Source of the DNA: Polyporus tsugae
Taxonomy: Eukaryota; Basidiomycota; Agaricomycetes; Polyporales; Polyporaceae
DNA: 64,000 nt
Direction of reading: 5' to 3'
Assembly (NCBI GenBank): GCA_024305745.1
Contig: JAHRBS010000004.1
Span: 620,001 to 684,000 of the forward strand
The position numbers were made by a program, and so were the translations under genes. The notes under the pieces are model-generated. The model saw only the letters and a list, made by a program, of their open reading frames with translations, made no database searches and was not told the origin of the DNA. Positions 31,350 to 43,211 of this stretch are shown here, one piece after another; within the stretch, counting starts at the first letter, position 1; each line of letters begins with the position of its first letter.

Positions 31350-31760
31350 CGGATTCCTCCATCTTTCCTGGTACGCACGCCACGTCGGACTTCTCCACGG
31401 CGCACCTAACGACGCTGCGCCTGGCGTACTACGACGCTGAGCCCTGAGTGCTGAGCCCAGTGTGCACCGCCCTGCAATGCCGTCCGTCATGAGAACGATA
31501 GGGTGTGCTTCCAGCGCATGCTCGAGCAGTTCGCGCCTGGCGCGTACGACAGCCCCATCGAGTACCTCGTCGTGCAGATGTCGCCGCGGTTCGAGATCGA
31601 CGATGCGGAGACCATTGTGGGGGCACCAGACGACCAGGGTCGAGCGGATGGAGGATATGCCGTAGATGCCTCTCCCGCCGTGCTGTGTCCAGCCGGTCCA
31701 AGGTCCGGGTGGGAGCTATCCGTGGACGGACCGATTTTGATGGGCCAACTAAGTAGTTGG
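31350..31760 (+). pseudogene. 3' fragment of an F-box gene (duplicated unit A)
   Basis: Fragments of the F-box family C-terminus can be read in different frames. LTTLRLAYYDA-like sequence lies near 31395-31440, then LEQFAPGAYDSPIEYLVVQMSPRFEIDDAETIV (in two stretches) near 31520-31620. The F-box, the 10-nt microexon and the first exon are missing. The copy at 40690-41150 is homologous. Not expected to make protein. Confidence 0.75.
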
Positions 31761-32639
31761 ACTCGGAGAGGTGCGTGGTAGCTTGCGTTTGACTCTGAGT
31801 GGACCTTTGCTCTGACATGGGGCTCTCCTAGATCCGTTGATTGCGTGACTTGGACAGGTCGGCTGAATTATGGGAGTACACAGATTCACGCGGCCTGTAC
31901 GACGTGGAGCAATAGACGATAGGTTTCATGACGCCCGTACGGTCATAGAAAGGCAAACTGTATTTCATCGGTGAGTCGACTAAGGGAAAGGGAATGAAAT
32001 GGCTGTCTCTAGGATTGGTTTGACACATCCGCGGCGAGCAAGAACAAAACGTGCGGATGGCTTCACCGCGTCGCGTTGCTAGATAGAGGACCACGTGCCA
32101 GGCCTGGATCACCCACTTCGCTAGCGAGAAGTGGCCGAGTCCGAAGAGGTGCGAGGGTTCTGTCAGGAAAGTGCTCGCTATGCCTATCTCCTTACCGCAT
32201 TCAAGCAAGGACGCTTCGCTCAACGTCCCCGTGCTCCGTCTTCCAAGACTACGTCCAGAGAGATGCTTCCAACACTCCCGATGACGTCGTAGCGCATGCC
32301 GTTCTGCATGCACTTATACCGTCCTTACGGCAAATAGATGGTCTCATGGTGCGTTCATCCGTTCAACGTTGACTTGCGAACGTCTTTTCTTGACTACTTT
32401 GCCGTTATGGCTCAGTCATCACTGATGCACACGCTGGCATGTTGCAGGTCATGGGGAGCGACGATCCATGTGAATGTCCACCTCCTCTTTGGTCTCTTCG
32501 TTGCTCTGTATGGATCCCCCGGTGAATTTCGTAAGCTGCTCCCAAAGTACATATATCAGCTGCACAGTACTGCCAGTGGTCAGCAAACCCACCAGAGGTC
32601 GTCTTCCCGCTCACTCTCTTCAACTACTCATCACCCACA

Positions 32640-33342
32640 ATGACCCTCGAAAGCGGCAAATACACAATCCTCAGCAAAGTCGACGACGCCCCCGTTGGGC
32701 GTAGGATGGCTGAAGACCTTAGCACCCGGCCGAAGGGCATTTTCAAGCTATCCAAGGACATAGGGTCTCATGTTACCATTGTGAGCAACTCGGACATCTC
32801 TCACACGCTCGAAACAGGCTCACCAATTCCCTCGGAACCCTACATGGCATGATCCTGATGTTGCATCGCTTTTCTTCGATGATTCGGTAGTGGGAGGTGG
32901 AGAAGCTCGAGAATGGGCACTACAAATTCAAAGCCAACCATAACGTCGTCGGGGCCATTGACGGACTTCTCTTCGCCATCCTGTTTGAGGACCAGGTTGC
33001 GAACGCTGTCACGGAATGGACCCTCCAACGGGACGAACGGGACGCGGCAGGAAACGCCTACGTGTACGTGCTGTGATCTTGAATTTCTTCGTGTCGACCT
33101 CATGCGCTCCCCCTAGGGTGATGACGGCCGGCAAGCAGGGTGACGGGTGGGTTGCGCCAACCGGCGACGACGAGCAGGTACGTTGTCAACTATTGGCGAT
33201 TGTCCTCCTTTGACTGCTTAAGAATAACCAACACATTCGTTTCTGCGATGGCAGATTGTCATTAAGCCCATCATTGCGGGTTTCTCCCTTCCGCCTGCCT
33301 ACCCTCCCACCGAGGTCTTCGTCTTCAACAAGTTGGACTGAA
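32640..33342 (+). CDS. Putative beta-trefoil serine protease inhibitor (I66-like), copy A
   Basis: Exons 32640-32780, 32891-33063, 33117-33177 and 33256-33342 (153 aa). The wording (ESGKYTILSKVDDAPVGRR, PKGIFKL, WEVEKLENGHYKFKA, AVTEWTLQ, GWVAPTGDDEQIV, PPTEVFVF) resembles, from memory, fungal beta-trefoil peptidase inhibitors of MEROPS family I66 (cospin/cnispin type), which protect mushroom tissue from digestive proteases. There is no signal peptide and no Cys, as in those proteins. It lies in a segmental duplication; copy B has identical exon lengths except exon 3, which is 3 nt longer here. All junctions keep frame. The family assignment is by recall, the gene model by splice and paralogue agreement. 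Confidence 0.75.
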
Positions 33343-33598
33343 TGGTGGAGTGACACCTCAGTCAGCGCGCTGTTCCTTCGCAGTTTCAGTGCATCGTTTC
33401 AAGTGTACTATCTACCCGCGTTCGGTCGTGAGCAACCTGTATAGAATCCAATACGTCGTGCTCGAAGATATTGATTGGTTTCAAGTGATTAAGACGGGGA
33501 TGGGATGAGAAATGAAGCACTTCGTCTCTGCACGGGGGTGGGAGTGCATCAGAGAAGATCATAGAGGTGCATTCCGACCGAGAGTGACCCCGGTTCGG

Positions 33599-34129
33599 TG
33601 GTCCAAAGCTCCCCGATTGGAGTTGAAGACGTTCCACAACGCGCATTTCACCTCTTAACCACATGCTCAGCTGGCGACAGTTTCGCTATCGTGATGGCAG
33701 TATGCAGCGTCAGGCTAAGTAGTTTCCTCGGATCCATACCCTGCGCCACTGCGGTAGAGCAGACATCGAGACGCTCCGCGGCTGTCTGTCAGATAGATGC
33801 CACCTGCCGATGTGCATAATGATCTGCGCGCCTGTACGCTCGCCGAGCCCCCTCGAACATCGCCAAGTCCCCATCCATAAACCCCTCCTCACCAGCCTCC
33901 ATCCAAAATCCCGCCGAGAACACATATCCCTCGCAAACGACGCAAATCCCTCCCCGCAAACCCGCCCAAAAGCCCCCCGAGAGAGACACAAAAGCCCTCC
34001 AAAAGGCACACAGAGGCAAGTGATCGGTCAGGGAGATCCAAAACACCGCTTGAAGTAATGTGTGATACTACTGACATCGTCCTGTCTACGCTGCGCGTCC
34101 CGGCCGCCACTTACCTTGGCTGCGCACTC
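33599..34129. other. No gene recognised
   Basis: Contains a C/A-rich tract (33840-34020) that opens long but motif-free frames on the minus strand. Confidence 0.45.
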
Positions 34130-34895
34130 ACCTGCTCGTCACCACCGTCGTCTTCGCGCGACAACACAAAACGGATCGCGTACCCGATTGAGCTGAGTTT
34201 GCATTGTAGTGATGAGTGGTCAGCGATACCGGTATCCACAAGAACACTATGTGCAATGCTCACCTGCATTTCCTCGCTGACACGCTTTGCGACGGACATA
34301 GCAGCGACACGACGGGGCTCGGCACGCCCGATAATGCCGAACGAGCAGTACCCGTCTTCGTACAGGAACTGTGTCAGTTGAGTCGTCTTTCAGTAACCGG
34401 TCTCACCCGGGCCGACCACGACAATGACTGCAGGTGCATATTAGCAGGACGGCATGGAATTCCTATGTCATGTAAGGAGACATAGAACAACTCACCGCAT
34501 CCTGCGCACAAGGCCGACTTCTCGCACTGGGTCTGGTTCCAGAACATCGCTGTCGTGGATGACGATGCCTTGGACTGGCTGCTGCGGTTGCCCGGTGGCC
34601 TCCTGCAGGTTCGCGTGCGACAAGATCTCTCCATGGAGTTCTGCAAGGAAGGAAGGCTTGAACTTGCCAAAAGTCTTCGCCGCTGTCAAAATAGCGTGTT
34701 ACCACAGATACAGGGCATAAAGAAGCCGGTGAGGTCGCACCTTCGATGAACCCGTCCACCGAGTTGTTCTTGGCGATGTCCTGAACGCGCACGGTGGGCG
34801 AGCAAGTCGTTAGGATTGATGAGACTCATTGCCCGTGAAAGCTGGATAGCGATATGGTGAGTGAAATCATCTTCGTCGTTCGTCGGGGAGGCCAT
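34130..34895 (-). pseudogene. 5' fragment of a Prp16-like DEAH-box splicing helicase (broken)
   Basis: The N-terminal part reads MASPTNDEDDFTHHIAIQLS (start 34895), then QDIAKNNSVDGFIE, TFGKFKPSFLAELHGEIL, and after small introns [37 protein letters not shown] and YAIRF. These match the N-terminus and helicase motifs I and Ia of Prp16/DHX38-type RNA helicases. The Walker A box is destroyed: GETGSGKTTQ appears as GETG-Y-stop-KTTQ. A 1-nt frameshift lies near the sequence encoding LLAHR, the part between the N-terminal region and motif I is much shorter than in the family, and no helicase core follows. It is a truncated duplicate. Confidence 0.75.
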
Positions 34896-35475
34896 GGAGA
34901 CGGTGAACAAGAGGGGGACAGATGGATGAGACGAGTCGAATGCTGAGCTGCCCGGCCGCATTGCAACGAGAGCGCCTTTCGGCCAAACAGCACCAAACAA
35001 GAAGTAGTATATATACCTTGCCTTCTGCCTTTCAACTCTTCCTTACAATGTCATCACCGTCTCCGCCTTAGAGTCACTTGCTTCCCAACGTTTTGTTGCA
35101 GGGGAATTTGCAGGCGCTCGCGGGGACGCAGAACATTCTCCTCGTTTATTCTGTTCCTCGGGCCTCGAATGCCCGGCGAAGAAGACTAGGCGGGGGACAC
35201 GTTTTCGTCGTTCCCCGCAGCCGTTACATACTTGTATTGTACGATCGTTCTGTTGGATGTTTTCCGATCCATGTTATACGGACTAATCACGACACTGGAG
35301 ACCCATATTACAAGCGAGTTGGAAATATGCGACGACGCCTCGTCAGACACTCCTTCCCTCAGTTGCTCTTCTCCTCTCAATCCAGCTATACGTCTGTGGT
35401 GGCCAAACTGCGGCTTGACCTCTTGGAAGACAGCCAGTCAGTTCAAAGTTGCTCGTCTGGCCGTGTTGTTCGAAA
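34896..35475. other. No gene recognised
   Basis: Upstream region shared by the helicase pseudogene (leftward) and F-box gene 2 (rightward). A TATATAT stretch lies near 35010. Frames on both strands lack motifs. Confidence 0.45.
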
Positions 35476-37573
35476 ATGGGGCGTTCCGCAACGCAGCAGA
35501 ATGCGGAAGCGTTCCTGGATCGACTTCAGCATGAGGCCAATTTTTTGTCGTACGTTCCACGTCACCGTTTTCGCATCCCCCCACTGATATTTACATGGGC
35601 CCTAGTTATGAGCAGGTCAGTACGAACATTGTCACCCATTCGATTATTGTCTTCGACGCTTGAGCGACGCCGGGGACAGGGAGCACTAGTATTGCGGCCT
35701 CGCGGCATCATTGCTCCCTGGACTGGCCAGGCAGCAGGATGCCATCCGACGAGACTGGGGTGCGATGATTTTACTTAAGAGATGCTCCAACCGCTCGCTT
35801 TCCACACCTATTCAGCTTTTTCGAGACTGCGTTCTGTGCCCGGTTGAGAGTCTGACCACCACTACCGTCCCTTAATAGATTGAATCCATCAACAATGCTC
35901 TGGCAAAGGCAACCGTAGTCCTCCACGAAGCTCATAACGAACGCTCCCCGCTCTTCAAACTCCCCATCGAGATCCTCCACAAAATCCTCGAGCTCGTCCC
36001 TGATTCTTGTACCAAGCGATGGAAACGCTACCACCCCTTCTGGCGGAATACCCTCACCGACAGTTCAATGCTCATCCCTGTCATCCACACCTGCCGTCGT
36101 CTCCGCGAGGTTGCCCTCGCGCATCCATACCTCTGGGCCACCTTCCAAACCTCGTTCCAAAAGCTACTTCTCGTTCGACATATGGTGACATGGAGCACTC
36201 AAGCCCCCCTCAATGCCGTAGGGTCCGACGTCGGCGTGCTGGACGGGTTTCCTCCGAACACACGCTTCCGGACGATACACTTGTACGATATCGGCAAGCA
36301 CTGCAACAACCTACGGACCCTCGTTGAGCAATCCTCCTCCGTCGCCCTCTCCTCCTTCTCGTTGCTCTGTAATGAAACATACGACTGGGACTCGAAGGAA
36401 GCTGCGCTGCCGCTTTCCTTAGCACAGGCTCCGAATCTCCGCGATCTAGCCTTGGATGAAGTCCGGGCCCTGCCAGATAAGGGGTTTCCAAGCCTGACGC
36501 ACCTCGCCCTTCTCAACGTGTCGGCGCGCGACTTCCATGCAAGAGTCATCAGGTTCCTCAGAGAATGCCCGCGACTGGAGAGCGTCGCCCTAAGCGAGTT
36601 CAGCCTGCAATTCGAAGGCGAGGACGACACCAACGACCCCGCCCCGATCCCTCTGCACCACCTCAAACACGTAACCCTCATCGACTTCTCTCCAGACGCC
36701 CTCCAGCACTACCTCGCCCTCCTCCAGCCCGGTGTCTGCGGGTCGTCCGTCGAAATCCTAGGCTACCACGCCAGAGACCACTCGTTCCCGCGCCGCTTCC
36801 TCCTCCCACCCGACTCACAGGAGCGCCAGACCCAAGTCACGGTGTGCATCGGGGTGCATCCCACCGGGCTCGGTGACTACTCCGTCTCCCTGACCACCGT
36901 GTTCGCTCACACCACGCGCCGCATCGCGTCCTGGATGCTCCAGCTGGGGACGAACGGCATCCCGTCGTTCCAGTGGCCCTCTATGGTCTTCTCCGACCAC
37001 GCAACATCGCCGTGGACCGTGGACGAGGTGTGGCTCTACGGCGTCGGCTCATCGTCCTCCCCCTGGAATCGTTCGCCGTTACAGCTCTTCCCCCGAGCGA
37101 GGACCGTCGTTCTCGTGGCCGAGGGGGGCTCCCACCACGACGGTCCGCCGAACCTGCGCCTCCTGCCATTCGTGCGCGACGCCGATTCCGACTCCGAGTC
37201 TGAGTCCGAACCTATTGGAATCACCACGCTCCGGATCGTGCATGGGTTCAGAGAGTACGACGGGTTCTGCGAGTTCGCTTGCTCCAACGGCGCTGACTCC
37301 GGGCATGCGTGTCGGGGAGAGGCGCATCGGGAACGTGTCCCGCTCGGCCGGCTCATCCGGGACCTCAGGTCTGGGGGGTATGGGTACCTCAAGCACTTCG
37401 TGTTGCAAGTGACGCCGCATATATATGTGGACTGGAAGGAGCTGGAGGTGTTGAGGAACCTAGGGAACTTCGAGACGTTCAGGTTTGAGCGCATTAAGGA
37501 GGTGCCAGATATGCCTGGACATTCGGATGCCGCTTATCGGGGTGGAGAGCGGTACCCTGGTGCGCTTTGGTGA
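35476..37573 (+). CDS. F-box protein, paralogue 2
   Basis: Exons 35476-35549, 35606-35615 (10 nt) and 35879-37573 (592 aa). Exon 1 encodes MGRSATQQNAEAFLDRLQ and a short helix, the microexon gives SYEQ, and then IESINNALAKATVVLHEAHN leads to the F-box-like motif LFKLPIEILHKILELVPD. The rest is a family-typical region with LRR-like segments (PSLTHLALLN, RECPRLESVALSEF, LHHLKHVTLIDF), a VDEVWLYG motif and a conserved tail (GGYGYLKHFVLQVTPHIYVD, then FETFRFERIKEVPDMPGHSD, ending LW). Tandem with paralogue 3, its closest relative here. Intron 2 (263 nt) is far longer than in paralogues 1, 4, 5 and 6. Substrates are unknown. Confidence 0.85.
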
Positions 37574-38159
37574 AGGATGTAATCGAGGTCACGGTACGGT
37601 GTGTCGCATCGTCATCTTGGGCTATCGCTGACTATGGTAACCTGCAGTCAATGGCGCCCATTGGCCGAAGTGCGCCTACATTGTCGATGAATCGTTAAGC
37701 CGTTCGGTTGGACGGCAATGTGGATGACTCTGTAGACGAAAGCGAAATAATCGCCAGATGGGATACTACGGTCTACCCAACTCAGCGAAACAAGTCTAAT
37801 AGTCCGAGTCAAAGATGTCAGCTAAGTCACATCAGGAAACGGGGATCGCTCAGCATGGAACGAAATAATCCAGGGAATACCTCCCAGCTGGCTAGATTAT
37901 GTAGATTATTCCGAGATACTTACACCACAGCACAGAGACGCTTGTTCCATCCGTTGAAGTGCTATTCCTACTTCAACCTCCTTGGCGCTTCCTTGGCGCT
38001 TCCCTTGTAAAATCAGACGCCGGGAGTTGAGTAAGGCCATGAGCTAGCCACCATGTTTGCTTCTTGACGCCAACGTCTACCACTGCAACTCGACCGCTTC
38101 CGCCTGCTTCTGCTTGTATTCCAGAACATAAGTAGGCCGTCTTGCCGTATTATCCGATG
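37574..38159. other. No gene recognised; spacer between tandem F-box genes
   Basis: Probably the 3' end of paralogue 2 and the promoter of paralogue 3. The duplicated word CTTGGCGCTTCC occurs near 37980-38005. No other structure was found. Confidence 0.45.
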
Positions 38160-40221
38160 ATGGGGCGTTCTGCGACACTCCAGAGCGCAGAAGTGTTCCT
38201 GGAACAACTTCAACACGAGGCCAAATTTTTGTCGTACGTATGTACCACGTCAGCATTCGGTACACTGTTTGCTAATAAAGGGGCCTAGATATGAGGATGT
38301 CAGTGTCAGGATCTTCAGTTGATCAGTTATGCGTGCTCAACTGTCGAGTCGAGCGACATTGGGGAACCGCAGCTTGTGCAGCGGCACTGGGACACCTCCC
38401 GCGGTGGCTCAAGACTCGGTGCGAGCAGCGGGATCCGGAATGCACTCGTTATCTACTGAGGGAGCATCGGCTGCAATTACCTTCATACTAAATGATCGAG
38501 ACCACGATTCCTATGTTCCTTTCCCTTCTTCTCGCGAGCCTCCTATTACATTGTCTAACTGCCTCGCACTTCTTCAGATTGCGTCCATCAGTAACACTCT
38601 CGCAAAAGCAACCTCGATCCTCCACCGAGCACACAACGAACATTGCCTGCTCTTCAAACTCCCTGTTGAGATGCTGCACAAGATCCTCGAGTTTGTCCCC
38701 GATCCCTGCAGCAAACGGTGGAAGGACTTCAGACCTTTTTGGCGCAACACCCTGATGGACAGTTCAATGCTCGTCCCTGTCACCCACACCTGCCGTCGCC
38801 TCCGCGAAGTTGCGCTCGCGCATCCGCACCTCTGGACCACCTTCCAGGCCTCTTTCGAGAACCTGCCCCTCATCCGACAGATGGCGGAGTGGAGTAAGCA
38901 CGTTCCACTCAACGCTCTCGGTTCCGACATCGACATACTCGAAGAGCTCCCTCCGGACTCACGGTTCGGGTCGATACACGTATACGACATCGGCGCCAGC
39001 ATTTTCGGCTACCTGCGGACCCTAGTTGAGCAATCGTCCTCCCCAGCCCTCCACTCATTCTCGCTATTCTATCCTGAAATAGACGAGTGGGACCCCGAGG
39101 AGGACACTATCCCGCTTACCCCAGAATACGCTCCAAATCTCCGCGAACTAACCATACAATATGCTGAGGCTCTGGTGGACAAGGGATTCCCGAGACTGAC
39201 GCATCTTGCCCTCATCGACGTGTCGGCGCTTAACTTCCATGTACGGTTCACCAGCTTCATCACAGAATGCCCGCAACTAGAGAGCGTAGCCTTGAGTGGG
39301 TTCGACCTGAACTTCGAGGAAGAAGACGCCCCCAACGACCCGCCCTCCATTCCTCTCCAGCACCTCAGACACGTTATCTTCCACGACTTCTTTCCAAATG
39401 CCCTCAAGTACTACGCCACCCTGCTCCAGCCCCGCGTCCTGGGATCGTCCATCCAAGTCTTGGCCTACCACGCCGAAGACCGCGTGTTCCCGCTGTCCTT
39501 CCTCCTCCCGCCACACTCGGATGAGCCCGAGCCCGAGGCTCAGAATCAAATTTGTATCGGGGTGCACCCAACCAACCCCACAGACACCGTCTACGCCATT
39601 TCTCTCACCACCATTACCTCCCCCTCCACGCGCCACCTCGCGTCCTGGAACCATCAGTTGGAGGCCAACGACATCACCCCATCCAAGTGGCCCTCCACCG
39701 TTCTCTCCCAGAGCACAGCCTCCGCCTCGCCACTGGCCATCGACGAAGTGTGGCTGTACGGCGTCGGTGCGACCACCTTTCCCCGGACGTGTTCCCCGCT
39801 CGCGCAGTTCCCGAACGCGAGGCACGTCGTCATCGCCGTTGACCGGGGCTTCCACTACAACGACGCACCCACCTTGCACCTCCTTCCGTCCACGCGCGAC
39901 CCCTCGTGTGGGCCTACAGGCATCACCACGCTGAGGATCGTACATGGCTTCAGCGAGCACGACGAGTCTTTCGACGAGCCCTCCGAGCTTGATCCTGATC
40001 CGGCGGGGACGTATCAGATGCCGCTTGGGCAGCTCATTCAGGACTTCCGGTCGGGTGGGTATGGGTACATCAAACACTTCGTGTTGCAAGTGACATCGCA
40101 CATCGGTGTGGACGAGAAGGAGCTGGACGAGCTGAGGAACCTGGGGCACTTCGAGACGTTCCGGTTCGAGCGCATCGAGGAGTTCCCGGATATGCCCGGA
40201 CATTCGGATCCAGCTCGCTAG
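38160..40221 (+). CDS. F-box protein, paralogue 3
   Basis: Exons 38160-38233, 38289-38298 (10 nt) and 38578-40221 (575 aa). Exon 1 encodes MGRSATLQSAEVFLEQLQ, the microexon gives SYED, then IASISNTLAKATSILHRAHN and the F-box-like LFKLPVEMLHKILEFVPD. LRR-like segments (PRLTHLALID, TECPQLESVALSGF) and the conserved tail follow, ending PGHSDPAR. The stop replaces a codon before a readable remnant of the usual end (GCERYPGWLW, with its own stop), so the protein is about 11 residues shorter than its relatives. Intron 2 is 279 nt, like paralogue 2, supporting a tandem duplication. A long open frame on the opposite strand (39277-40437) is a shadow. Confidence 0.85.
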
Positions 40222-40489
40222 GGCTGCGAGCGGTATCCTGGCTGGCTCTGGTGAAGGGTGGAACTGGGGTACGTTTGCCTCGGTATTTTGTTTCGACTTG
40301 TGTACTATCGCTGATAAGAACTTGAATGGACAGCCGACACAGAATGGTGCGGGTGTTCCGACTCCTGTCGGTTTTTTGTTAAGTTGTTGAGTATTCGTCG
40401 AACGGTCCTCTGGATGAAGGTGATGAACTTGGAGCAATATCCTGATGTGCCGTCAACTCGATTTCAATGCAGTTGAGATACGTTTGCAA

Positions 40490-41150
40490 TGTCCGACACA
40501 GTCGACCTCTTCAGCGTGCGCGAGGTCTGGTTCATGAAGGTGACCCCAGCGTTAACTGCCGTCGCCGACCTCGGGCCCTTCCACGGGACGGCATAGAGGC
40601 CCTGCGCCGAACGATACGATCGTTCTGGCCACCGGACACCGCCCCCACCACGGCCACGGTCATGGTCTGGGGGACGTGTACTCATCGGATCGCACCATCT
40701 TGTCCGGCACGCACGCCACGTCGGACCTCCCCACCGTGACGGCGCACCTGACAGCGCTGCGCCTGGCGTACTACGACACCTCTCCCTGAGCTTGTACACC
40801 GTCCCGCAATCTCGTCCGTCACGAGAACGATAGGGTGTGCTTCCAGCGCATGCTCGAGCAATTCGCGTCTGGCGCGCGTACGACACCCCCCGAGCACCTC
40901 GTCGTCCGGGTGTTGCTGCGGTTCGAGTTCGACTACGCGGAGGCCGTCGTAAGACGCCTGCAGGCGCACTCCCGGACGGTCGGGGTCGAGCGAATCGCGG
41001 AGACGCTGCAGATGCCTCTCCCGCCGTGCTGTGTCGAGCCGGCAACTTGTTCTGAGTGGGAGCTATACGTGGACGGACCGATTTTGATGGGCCAACTAGT
41101 TGGACTCGGAGAGGTGCGTGGTGCCTTGCGTTTGAATGGAACTTCGCTCT
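40490..41150 (+). pseudogene. 3' fragment of an F-box gene (duplicated unit B)
   Basis: Readable pieces are LFSVREVWFMKVTP near 40510 (the VREVW motif of the family), TALRLAYYD near 40755, LEQFASGARTTPPEHLVVRV near 40850 and RLQAHSRTVGVERIAETLQM near 40960. Stops and shifts separate them, and the F-box and first exons are absent. It is the partner of the fragment at 31350-31760 and preserves the C-terminal sequence that F-box gene 1 has lost by frameshift. Confidence 0.75.
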
Positions 41151-43062
41151 GATATGAGGTTCTCCTAGATTCATTAATTGCGTGACTTAGACAGCCGTTG
41201 GCTGCATTTTGGATGTATACGGATTCGCGAGGTCAGTATGACGCGGAGCAATGTGATCTCCGAGATATCCCCACGCCGACAGGGTTTATGACCTCTACCG
41301 TAGCGGTCATAGAAAAGGCACTGTATCTGTATTTCATCGGTGAGTGGACTGCGTGGAAAGGGACTGAAATGGCTGTCTCCAGGATTGGTCTAACACGTCC
41401 TCAGCGAACAAGAGCGCACGCATCGTACCGATGGATCGAGTGCCTCCCATTGTGGATAGAGGGCCCATGTGCCCGGCCTGCATCGCCGACTTCGCTGGCG
41501 AGAGGTGTTCGAAGAAGTCCGGGGGTCTGTCGGGGAAGCGCTCGCCGCGCTGTCTCCGGGGCTCAGGAAGGTCTGCGTTGTGCGAACCATCTCCGGAGAC
41601 TCGTCAGAGGAAGCGGAGATGGGTTGCTTTAACTGGCTGAGCTTTACCCCCGTGGAGCAAGGACGCTTCGCTCGTGACCCCGTGTCCCGTCTTCCAAGGC
41701 TACGCCCAGAGATATGCTTCCAAGACTCCCGACAACGTGGTAGCACGTGTCGTCCCGCACGCAGCTTGAATACGAACTACGCCCCTTGCGGGGAACGGAT
41801 GGTCTCGTGGTGCGTTCATCTGTTCAACGTTGACTTGTGGAGGTCTCTTCTTGACTACTATGCTGTTATGGTTCAGCCATCATTAACGTACACGCTGGTA
41901 TGTTGCAGGTCATGAGGAGCGATGATCCCTGTGAACGTCCAACGTATCCTCTGGTCTCGTCGTTGCTCTGCCTTGTATGGACCCCACTTCCAATCTCGTA
42001 AGGAGCTGCTGCCACAGTACATATATCAGCTCCATGTTGAGTACTAGTCAGCAAACTCACCCCAAGATCGCTCTCCTGCTCATCCTCAAAAACTGTTCAG
42101 TTCATCACTCGCAATGGCCCTCGAAAGCGGCAAATACACGATCCTCAGCAAAGTCGACGGCGCTCCTGTCGGACGTAGGCTGGCCGAGGACCGTAGCCTC
42201 CTGCCAAAGGGCATTTACAAGCTACCCAAAGACCTAGAAGCCGACATCCCCATTGTAAGCAATGAGGCCTCTCGCACCCTCCAAATATATTCATTAGTGC
42301 CCTCCTGATGTCGCATCACGTCTTCTTTTCGAACATTTGGCAGTGGGATGTGGAGAAGCTCGAGAATGGGAACTACAAATTCAAAGCTACCGGCGACGTC
42401 GTCGGGGCCATTGACGGACATCTCGTCACCATCCTCCTCGAGGACCAGGTTGTGGATGCAGCGACGGAATGGATCCTCCAACCAGACGAACGGGCCACGG
42501 CAGGAAACGCCTACGTGTACGTGCTGTGATCTTGAATTCCCTTGTGTCGGCCTCATGTGCTTTCCCTAGGGTGACCAGGGCCGGCCACCAGGATGGGTGG
42601 GCTGCGCCAACGGATGACAATGAACAGGTGTGCTCTCAATTACTACTATCGGCGATCGCCCTCCTTTGACGGGTTAATAATAACCGACCGGTTCGTTTCT
42701 GTGATGCCAGATTGTTATTGAGCCCATCCTTGCGGGTTTCACCATTCCGCCCACCTACTCTCCGAGAGAGGTCTTCGTCTTCAGCAAGTTGTACTGAATG
42801 GTGGAGCGATGCATTCAACACGCTATTCCGAGTCCTTCGCAGTTTCATTGCATCGTTTCAAGTGTATTATCTACCCGCGTTAACCAGTCGTGAGCAATCT
42901 GTAAAAATTTGAATCCAATATCTGTTTCGTCATGCTCGAATATCTTCGATTGGCTTCAAGTGATTAAGTCGTGGGCGGGATGAGAAATGAAGCACATCAT
43001 CTATGCACGTGGTGGGAGTGTATCATAGTAGACCAGGCGCATTCCGACCGAGAGTGACTCAG
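40690..43062 (+). repeat. Segmental duplication, unit B
   Basis: Partner of 31350-33598. It begins near GCACGCACGCCACGTCGGAC and ends near GCATTCCGACCGAGAGTGAC. Units A and B each follow an F-box C-terminal fragment and each carry one intact inhibitor-like gene, so the whole block was copied together. Confidence 0.85.
42114..42797 (+). CDS. Putative beta-trefoil serine protease inhibitor (I66-like), copy B
   Basis: Exons 42114-42254, 42344-42516, 42570-42627 and 42711-42797 (152 aa). Introns interrupt the same codons as in copy A. Key segments are ESGKYTILSKVDGAPVGRR, LPKGIYKLPKDL, WDVEKLENGNYKFKATGD, ATEWILQPDERA, GWAAPTDDNEQIV and PREVFVFSKLY. It is closer than copy A to the family wording I remember (KGIYKLP). 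There is no signal peptide. Both copies stay open with different amino acids, which suggests both are functional. A lectin or another beta-trefoil protein is an alternative. Confidence 0.75.
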
Positions 43063-43211
43063 GTAATCATTGCATTGGTATTAATTCGTGGTATAGAGAC
43101 GTAGCGATAGCACATATGATACAGCGTTCAGCCCATCATGAAGTACCCCTGGACGCGAGGATACAGTCAGATCGTACAAAAGCCCCAGGAAGACATCTCC
43201 CCAGAAAATGC

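Larger units (their letters stand above)
31350..33598 (+). repeat. Segmental duplication, unit A
   Basis: Homologous in the same order and orientation to 40690-43062. Shared parts are an F-box 3' fragment, a non-coding middle (for example GAAATGGCTGTCTC near 32000 and 41370), an intact protease-inhibitor-like gene and its 3' flank (AAGTGATTAAG, then GCATTCCGACCGAGAGTGAC at the end). Indels of tens of bases separate the units. Confidence 0.85.

Noticed and set aside
39277..40437. 386-codon open frame antisense to F-box gene 3
   Set aside because: It lies opposite a well-supported gene with paralogues; GC-rich codon use opens the antisense frame. No homologous frame stays open opposite all paralogues.
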